Shown here: positions 7,500-14,132 of the stretch, piece by piece
How the letters are laid out: each line of letters begins with the position of its first letter
Numbering within the stretch: position 1 is the stretch's first letter
From: Auxenochlorella pyrenoidosa
Lineage: Eukaryota > Chlorophyta > Trebouxiophyceae > Chlorellales > Chlorellaceae
Reading direction: 5' to 3'
Assembly (NCBI GenBank): GCA_001430745.1
Contig: KQ482041.1
Coordinates: 195,401 to 209,532 of the forward strand
Length of the DNA stretch: 14,132 bases
Made by a program: the position numbers and the translations under genes
Notes under the pieces: model-generated
What the model saw: the letters and a program-made list of their open reading frames with translations, nothing else
What the model was told of the DNA's origin: nothing
The model's database searches: none

Positions 7500-10400
7500 A
7501 TGGCGGGCCCTCTGCAAGGTACGAGGGCATTTAATCGCTGTATGCTTACGACATGGCTGTCGTGATGATCGTGACGAGTAAACACCACTTTGAGCTCCGT
7601 CTGCAGGTCCGCACCCGCTGGCTGGAGGGCCCTCCGCGCCTCTCAACATCGGTTCGCAGCGGCCGGGAGGCGTGGGCACTGAGGAGGGACGTGCAGGCAG
7701 TGAAGGAGAGGCGTTGAGCCCGCTGGGTAGCGACGGGGAGCTAGAAGGACCGAAAAGGTGAGTGCCGCCGCTGCCAGCCGCCACCCTGTGCCGCTGCTGC
7801 CTGCATTTCCGCGCTGCTGTATGCTGCCGCTGATGATGATGCTACTGCTTCACGGTGGGCCCGCAGCATCCACGCCTTCCTCTCGGCTTCATGGTAGCAT
7901 TGCCGCTGGCGTTCCTGCTGCTGCAGGCTGGTGGCGGACCCGGACAGCCCCACCTCTCGCCTGCTGGAGCGCGCCGCCCGCCGCTCCCTGGCCTCTTCTG
8001 CCCAGAGCACCCCCGACAAGAAGTTCTCCTTCATCAAGGACATTGCCAGGAATCCGGAGATTGCTCGGGCTGCACGCCGTGCGCTGTCCGCGACGCCGGG
8101 CCTGGGTTTTGTGCAGGCGGGCGAGGGCAGCGCAGGCGCTCGAGGCGTTGATGCCGCGGCTGTCGGCAGCGCTGCACCGCCCTCTTCTGCGGTGCAGCAC
8201 CTGCAGGTGAGCAGCGCCCATGTGTTCACCGTGTTGTGCAGCAGTGCACGGCAGCACTCCTCTCAGCTTCTGTCTGTGTGTGGCTGTGGGTTGTTTCGTT
8301 GACGAATCTGCTGGCAGCAGCAGGGCAGCACGTGCGACAGCAAAGCACAGGTAGCCAGGGTGGCCACTGCGAATGTCCTGTCTGCTTCACCCTCTTTGTA
8401 CGTTGCTCGACTACGCTCCTTTGGTCATTGCCTTCTGCTCCCTGCCTGCCCAACCCCTGCAGGTGGGCCACGAGCTGGACAGCCTGACAGCCGTGATCGA
8501 CCAGCTGGATGCGGACGCGGCAGAGGAGAGCAGGCTGAACCAGGAGATGGCGGGGGTCACGCTGGGCCGGCTGCAGAGCGGCAGGGCAGCCGCCGAGCGC
8601 ACGCTGGGCGTGCTGCAGGTGCGCGCCGCCGCCAGGCGCGGCATCTGCCGGCCGGCCAGCACAGCAGCCTTGCGGTGCGCGCCGCTGCAGGCGCTCGGCC
8701 CCTGTTGAAGTGCGGGCGCGAAGGAGGGCAGCTGGGGTGGTCAGGTGCCTGCTGCGGTGCAGTGTCATGCCGCGCAACCTGGGTGAGAGACCACAGCCGG
8801 GGCGATGCCCGTTCTTGCCAAGGCCCCTTCCAGCCCCCAAGCCACCCCCCCGCCTCACTTGCTTGCACCCGGCTCCACTGTTCACCTGCCAGGCCTTTGC
8901 CGCCGCCGAGACCGCCTACGCTCGAGCCATGTCTGCCGTGTCCAAGCTCAGCCTGTGCAGCGAGGCCGACGGGCCCTCGCTGCGCGCCGCCATGCAGCAG
9001 TTCTCCGACCTGCCGATGATGATGGGCACCTCCCACAGCTCGGTGGGCGACCCTATGCTTTGGCCGAAAGAATGCGCACGTGCGCTCGGCGCATGCATGC
9101 CCCACTGGTGAAGCGCCGCGGCTGGTGTGGCCGGTGCTCCAGGCCTCTTTGCACCCTTGTCACCAAGCGCCGCGCCCCGCCCCGTGCCTGCCTGGGTCTG
9201 CCAGGTGTCAGAGCGGCTGCAGGAGGCGATCCGCGGCATGCAGGCGCTGGTGAACGACCTGCGGGGCGCGTGCGACGAGGTGGTGCACGGCGCTGGCAGG
9301 GCCAAGCGCGAGGTGGAGGCCGCCCGGCAGGTCGGCGCCGCACCGCTCAGCTGGGCGGCTGCCTTGCCTTGCTGAGCCTTGCTGCAGACGACAAGTGGTA
9401 CTCTGTGTCTGCAGCAGGGTCGCCTGGGAGGCTCTCTGGTGTGGATGCATCGAGCACTGCCCCCGCGATTTGGTTGCGTGCTGTGCACGAGCAGTGCTGG
9501 GCATGCCGCCTGACGCCCCACATGCATGCAGGGCCTCAAGGCAGCGCTGCGCAGCCATCACGAGGCGTGCGCTGCGCTCGAGGCGGCGTGTGCGGCGCGA
9601 TCGCGGCCTGGCGGGCGCGGCAGGGGAGTGGATTTGGACCCCTGGCTGACAGGTGGGGCGGACGTGCATGCGCAGGTTGCATCGGGCTTGACACAGGACC
9701 TCCTGAGTTTCTCGACAGGCAGTCGCAGCGTGAAGCGGGGCCTTTGAACGCTTTTTGGTTGAGCAGCCGCCGCCATGATTGCCAGGCAGCCGTCCCACCT
9801 GCTGCGCCTGCTGCGCCCCCACGCCCGCCTGGTTGCCGCCCGCAGAGGGCTGTCTGGTGGAGCAGCAGGTGCGGCTGCAGCGCGCGCAGCATGTGGAGCG
9901 GCAGTACCTCGCCAAGGCCTTCCAGGTGGGGCCGCCACTGGCTCAGCTCAGCCTGCTTGGCATCGCCAGCATGTGCGCCTTCAAGGCTGGCAGCCCTGGT
10001 CCGCGTGTGGTGCCGGCGCGCGCAGCTCAGGGCAGCTTCGGACTGGCAGTAGCGCGCGGCTGCCGGGTGAGCCTGCCCCGTCCACGCCCGGCCTGCTGTG
10101 CCTGGCGTGCCTGCCGCGCAGAGGGTGGGGGACCTGGAGCGTCGGCGTGCAGCCACGGCGCAGGCCTCCCTCAGCACGTTTGTACGGATCTACCGCTCGG
10201 CTGTGGTGCCCATCCAGGAGATTGCGGGTGGGCCGGGGCAGGCAGACAGGGGGAGCAGGGGGCGGCAGGCTTGGGCACGGGCTGGTGTGCAACAGAAGCT
10301 GCATCTGCAGCATGTCACCCAGTGCCATCCCGTTGGCCTTGCATGCCGCTGCCTCTCGATATCGGCCCTTGCCTGCTTGCTGTGCAGATGACCTGCAGGA

Positions 10401-11580
10401 GCTGCTGTCACAGATAGACGCCGACTCAGACTTAGAAGCCTTCACCCAGACGGCCGCCAGCAGCGTGCACGGGTGAAGCGGCGGGGGGGGGCTGGGCGCA
10501 GTCGGGAGATGGACGTGCCCCGCTTCCTCTGGGGACACCCCACCTGCTTTGCACGCCTACCCCCTGCGGCAACCGTATTTAGCCCTCCCTTGTGCTGCCT
10601 TGCGCACATCCATGTGCCCATTGACCTCATGGCATCAGCCTCGCTCCCGCCACCGGGCCTGCTCTGCTCGCACCGGCTGCAGCGCGGACGCGCTGTCTGT
10701 GCGGCAGCGCGAGGCGGTGGACCAAATCTGCTCCGAGCTGCTGGGCAGCGCAGAGATCCTGAGGTGGGAGGCGTGGTGGAAAGGGAGGAGCAGAGACATG
10801 CTGGAGGGGCGCAGGCGTGGTGGGGCGCCGGCACATGCGAGTGGCTCAGGCAATGCCAGATGCACCCTTTGCTGATCCCCTCGAACGTCGGCGCACGCCC
10901 GCGCTTGTCGTCCTGTCTGCATTGCACAAGCCGCTCCGCCCCCGCCAGCCCTGCAGGCAGGGCAGCATGGAGCGGTGGAACAGCGCCAGCAGCAAGTGGC
11001 GGGCAGGCCACCTGGTGCTCACGCGCGCCGGCTTCCTCCACTTCTTCCTGCCAGAGTCGGCAGCCGCAAAAGCCGCCGCCCTGGCTGGCGGCAGCGGCGC
11101 AGGTGGCAGCAGCAGCGGCGGTGGCGGTATCGGCGGGGCGGGCGGCAGCAGCGGCAGCCTGCGTAGCAGCCCCAGCGCGGGGCAGCTGCCCTGGGGTGGC
11201 GCCGACAGCTGGAGCCCCCCGCTTGAATCCATCAACCTGTCCCGCTGCTCCTTTGAGCAGGGTGAGCGGTTTGCCTTTAGGCACGCATGCCATGCAAGCA
11301 TGCTGCCAAAGGCGGGGATGGCCACCTGTGCGGGTGATGCGCGCCTGCGTGCGCCCTCACTGCTGCATGCCTGCCCTTGTCCCAGAGCCCTCCCTGCCCC
11401 TTGTCCTGCGCAGGCGAGGCCCCGGTGTTTCGGATCATCGAGGCGGGAGCGGGGGCCCTGGGTGGCTTTGCGCTCTTCGCCGGCCGCCCGCGCACCCAGA
11501 CGCTGCGAGCAGCCACTGTGGAGGAGTGCATGGACTGGGCGATAATCCTCCGGGAGACAATCGCCGCCTGCAGTCCCTGA
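7500..11580 (+). CDS. BAR/F-BAR-like and PH domain protein (Slm1-like architecture)
   Basis: Thirteen exons: 7500-7518, 7607-7757, 7927-8206, 8463-8618, 8893-9042, 9205-9330, 9532-9652, 9846-9925, 10122-10227, 10388-10472, 10683-10763, 10957-11261 and 11414-11580, giving 608 residues plus TGA, every junction GT-AG and in phase. The ATG has A at -3 and G at +4, and an in-frame TGA lies upstream at 7428. Residues 1-56 are Gly/Pro-rich. Residues 57-110 are basic and Ser-rich (SRLLERAARRSLASS, then KKFSFIKDIARNPEIARAARR). Residues 150-450 are long amphipathic helices without Pro-rich breaks, as expected for a membrane-curving BAR or F-BAR dimer. Residues 454-605 form a PH domain: MERWNSASSKWRAGHLVLT, GFLHFFLPES, then INLSRCSF, VFRIIE, TQTLRAATVEECMDWA with the conserved C-terminal Trp595. 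A Gly/Ser insert interrupts it at about 496-540. The order helical region, short linker, ILRxGxxER, PH resembles fungal Slm1, which binds PI(4,5)P2 at the plasma membrane. The PH call is firm, the BAR call is inferred from helix content and order, and the Slm1 link is tentative. Confidence 0.82.
11087..11158 (+). repeat. Gly/Ser low-complexity insert in the PH domain
   Basis: The DNA is made of ggc, agc and ggt triplets that encode about 24 residues of Gly, Ser and Ala in the loop between early and later strands of the PH domain. It is probably a flexible loop grown by triplet slippage; a retained intron is unlikely because the frame is open and no flanking splice pair is needed. Confidence 0.65.
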
Positions 11581-12292
11581 ATGCTGTTGTGTGTTTTCCT
11601 GCACTGCCGCAGCACTGACCACTGAGCATCTATGATCACTGCACTTGCTTCCCTCATGCCGCTGGCGCTCTGCCCCTGGATCTGCACTGTGAGACAGTCT
11701 TCTCACCGCCGACCTCCAGCTCTGCGTTACAAGTCGTTGTTGTGGCCACGCTTTGCATGCCCAACACAGCGAGTGACATTCATGATGGCATCACTGCTCC
11801 CAACGGGCACTGCCCTCCATTTGTGTTGAGCAGCTGGAGTATTGATTACAGATGGCTGTAGGGGACGGAGGGTGTGAGTATTCTGGGTGGGGGGGGAGCA
11901 GGAGCTGGGTGCGGGACATGATGGGCTCAAAAACTCCCCACAGCACAGGTGAGGTTTATTCAAAGCAGGTGGCCAGAGACAAATGGCTGGGCATGTCAGG
12001 AATGAGGCAGGAGAGGGAAGACGCATGCAGTGGCATGCCAAGAGAGGTGGCAGTGAGGATTTGTAGGAGACAGCAAGGGCACAATGAAGGTGGTGAAGGG
12101 CCGGGCACTTACTGCCTGGCAACTGTTTGAGGGATCCGGGTTTGAGAGAGGGCCACGAGTGCACAAAATGAAATACGCCAGCGTGCCTGGCACAGAGCCA
12201 TTGCTCCAGAAAAGCGGGTGGATGGGCGCATGGATGGGGCACAACGCGCACCCATGCACCTCAGTCACGCGTGAGAATAGAAAGGCGTGGCC
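11581..12292. other. Convergent intergenic region with both 3' UTRs
   Basis: Two genes end here facing each other, with stops at 11578-11580 and 12295-12293. The plus strand between about 11860 and 12140 is strongly purine-rich, so the 3' UTR of the minus-strand gene would be pyrimidine-rich. No RNA gene, repeat array or protein with a recognisable domain was found; the open frames here are short and have no plausible splicing partner. Confidence 0.5.
11846..11850 (-). terminator. Candidate TGTAA polyadenylation signal for the minus-strand gene
   Basis: The minus strand reads tgtaa, the polyadenylation signal common in green algae, 443 bases beyond the stop codon at 12293. A second copy lies at 11727-11731, past the likely cleavage point. 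The match is only five bases, so chance is a real possibility. Confidence 0.35.
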
Positions 12293-14132
12293 TCATCGCC
12301 AGGCAGGCTGCGAGGCGCTGCTGCCGCTGCGGCTTCTGCTGCTGCCACTCCTGCGTGCCGCTCGGTCCGCGTGCTCGGCATGACGAGGCTGCCGCCCTGC
12401 CGGGGAGTCGGCCCTCTCGCTGCGGCCGTCCGAAGTGAAAGAGCGCTCGCTGGGGGCTCGCCCCCGGCGTGCTGCCGATGCGCCGCCGGCCAGGAGGGAG
12501 GCCGAGCGCTCGCTGACGGCGCGCCGCGCGCTGCGCGCAGAGCCCGCCTCGCTGCCCGGGGACCCGGGGCCCAGTGGCCCCATGGGCAGCATGGCGGGGC
12601 CCTGCGGGCGCGGCGCCGGGGGCTGGTAGTACTTAGGCAGAGGGGGCGGTGGTGGTGGCTCGCGGCGCACGCGGGGGATGTGCGCTGGCGGGCCATCTGC
12701 CGAGGGCTGGAAGGTCTGGTAGGAGCGGGAGTGGTACACCTGGCGGGGGGAGGCCTCCAGGGGGGCCTCAAACACCGAGGGCGGCGGGGAGAAGGCGGGG
12801 GTGGCGGGAAGCGACTCCCAGGGATCAGCCGAGCCGGAGGGCTCGGATGACGCGGCCGCCGACGCGGCAGCCGACCTCGGCACCCCCGGCGGCAGCAGCG
12901 CTGGCGCCGCTGCCAGCAGGGAGCTGCCTGGCTGCACGGGCGCTGCCACAGGAATGCCCACGACAACCTCCAGGGGCGCCGCAGGGGGTGCTGCTGGTGC
13001 GGCCGCCGAGACTGGCACTGCTCCGCCGCCTGACGCCGCTGCGGCTTGCAATGGAGAGCCTTCATCTGCTGTAGGGGCTGGTGCCATGTCTGGTGCCTCA
13101 GCTGCTGGCGACACAGCCACCGCTGGCTGTGGCTGCGCAGCCGCCCCTGCAGCAGCAGCACGCATGGGGCGATACCACCACGACCGCAGCAGCGAGGGTC
13201 CTACGTCTGCCACTGCTCGTCCAGCAGCCGAGTTTCCATCTGTCAGCACTGCTGCCGCAAGAGCCTCAGCCCGCTGCTGCTGCTCCGCTTCTGCCACTGC
13301 TGCCGCTGCTGCACCCTCTGATGGGTCATCTTCAGCCAGGGCATGCACGCCAGGCTGCGCTGCTCCCGAAGCAGCTCCTGCCGCGGAGCCTGATGCCGGC
13401 TCGCTGGGCCCTGCAGCCACATCCTGTGTCGTGCTGGGTGCTCCACCCCCGCGTTCTGCCTGCTGTGGTGAGGCTCCCTGTGCTCCCCCAGCCTCCTGCA
13501 CCACTCCTGCTGCTCCGGAAGCCCCTGCTAGGGGCTGCTGCGCCGCTTGCCCTGCCGCTGCCCCAGCTTCCGCCCTCAGGGCGGAGTCTGGCGCCGCTGC
13601 CCGGCCCCCCCCAGGCTTCGAAGGCGAGTCGGCTGCGCTGGCGGCGGAGGCTGCGCCAGAGCTGCACAGCAGCAGGTCTGGCAGGGCGGCCTCTGGCAGG
13701 GGGGTGGTGGGCGACCCGGGTGCAGGGCTGCCAGTTGAGGGGAGGGCCAAGCTCTTGGGCGAGTCGGGCGTGAGGGTGCCACGCTTGGCAGCCGCCGCGG
13801 GCGACTCTGCCGCACTGGATGAGCCCTGCTCGGCCGAGTCCTGCATGGGAGAAGGTTAGTCATGGAGCAGGATTGCGGGTGTGTGGCCGTTGCAAAAAGG
13901 GGGGCGCACAGAGTGAGCACTGCGAGGTTCGGGCAGAAGCTACCACAGTGCAGTTGTGCGATGGAGCCTGCCTGAGGCGACGCCGGCCAGCAGGGCCGCC
14001 TCACCAGTCCGCAGGCTGAGCCCAAGCTGTCAAAGTCCTTGCAGGCCTCGTCCCCGCTGCTGCTGCCGGGCTTGGCGCCGCCCGCGGCGCCGCGGCGCCT
14101 GGCGCGGCGGGGCCGCACCACCGCAAAGCAGT
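12293..14132 (-). CDS. Disordered Ala/Ser/Pro-rich protein, last two exons (5' end beyond window)
   Basis: Two exons read leftwards: window edge to 14005 and 13840-12293, with a 164-base intron between (donor ctg|gtgagg; acceptor catgcag with a gactaac branch-point-like site). The phase is 0 at the join, giving 42 plus 515 residues and TGA. An ATG overlapping the acceptor at 13846 would extend the large exon as a start, but the well-formed acceptor and the open exon upstream argue against it. The first exon is basic (RPRRARRRGAAGGAK, nuclear-signal-like) then acidic (SGDEACKDFDS). The large exon is almost all Ala, Ser, Pro, Gly and Glu. Exceptions are an aromatic patch SLLRSWWYRPMR, a Tyr-containing stretch (RQVYHSRSYQTFQPS), a PPPPPPLPKYYQPP proline motif that could bind SH3, WW or EVH1-like domains, and a C-terminal Arg/Ser tail with repeated SERS units that look like phosphorylation sites. 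I recognise no catalytic domain; any defined domain is likely encoded upstream of the window. Confidence 0.72.

Noticed and set aside
8805..10052. 415-residue plus-strand open frame across the BAR-PH gene
   Set aside because: It runs through several introns in a frame different from the exons and lacks any recognisable domain, while the exons in the other frame join into one coherent protein.
11285..11302. Short palindromic gcatgc repeats in the last BAR-PH intron (similar catgcatgc runs at 5882-5892 and 9521-9529)
   Set aside because: They are only six to nine bases long and scattered in introns, with no array structure; chance is sufficient.
10473..11618. 381-residue plus-strand open frame across the PH region
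   Set aside because: The PH motifs are in another frame; this frame gives low-complexity sequence only.
11996..12268. 90-residue minus-strand open frame beyond the stop of the disordered-protein gene
   Set aside because: It lies in the probable 3' UTR, is pyrimidine-driven in composition and has no partner exon or domain.
13841..13846. ATG at 13846 as the start of the 517-residue minus-strand frame
   Set aside because: The ATG is part of the acceptor catgcag, preceded by a branch-point-like ctaac; an in-phase exon with a gtgagg donor lies upstream.
12801..13859. 352-residue open frame on the plus strand, opposite the disordered-protein exon
   Set aside because: It is antisense to an exon with a good splice junction, has no domain, and mirrors the Ala/Gly/Ser bias of GC-rich repeats. 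Such shadows are expected at this base composition.

Overview
The window is nuclear DNA from a GC-rich eukaryote and is best explained as a green alga, probably a Chlorella-like trebouxiophyte. Genes are packed closely and cut into many short exons by introns that are mostly about 90-290 bases. Acceptors are mostly of the ctgcag/cgcag type with C-rich tracts, proteins are rich in Ala, Gly and Pro, and one kinase is clearly of the plant/algal SnRK2 class. The organism is an inference from style and gene content. I see no bacterial operons, tRNA, rRNA, CRISPR array or mobile element.

I rebuilt four protein-coding genes by joining exons so that splice sites and codon phase agree. (1) Minus strand, 3304 down to the left edge: nine exons, at least 511 residues, C-terminus outside the window. 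It has a Cys-rich module followed by a region whose motif order resembles the plant calmodulin-binding CBP60 family. (2) Plus strand, 3918-7103: eleven exons, 352 residues, a complete SnRK2-type Ser/Thr kinase with a C-terminal acidic tail. (3) Plus strand, 7500-11580: thirteen exons, 608 residues, a helical BAR/F-BAR-like region followed by a PH domain split by a Gly/Ser insert, with an Slm1-like layout. (4) Minus strand, 14132 down to 12293: the last two exons of a protein that is almost wholly disordered and rich in Ala, Ser and Pro. Its start lies outside the window.

Genes 1 and 2 are divergent and share a 613-base intergenic region. Genes 2 and 3 are in tandem, 396 bases apart. Genes 3 and 4 converge on a 712-base region holding both 3' ends. 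Three of the four products could belong to signalling: a stress kinase, a calmodulin-binding-like protein and a phosphoinositide-binding-like protein. Nothing in the sequence shows that they act together.

The points most worth checking are: three GC-AG introns among 31 inferred introns; three consecutive kinase introns that are all multiples of three and free of stops, so that retaining them keeps the frame open; an NRD catalytic loop in the kinase in place of HRD; and the possible algal CBP60 relative with an added Cys cluster.
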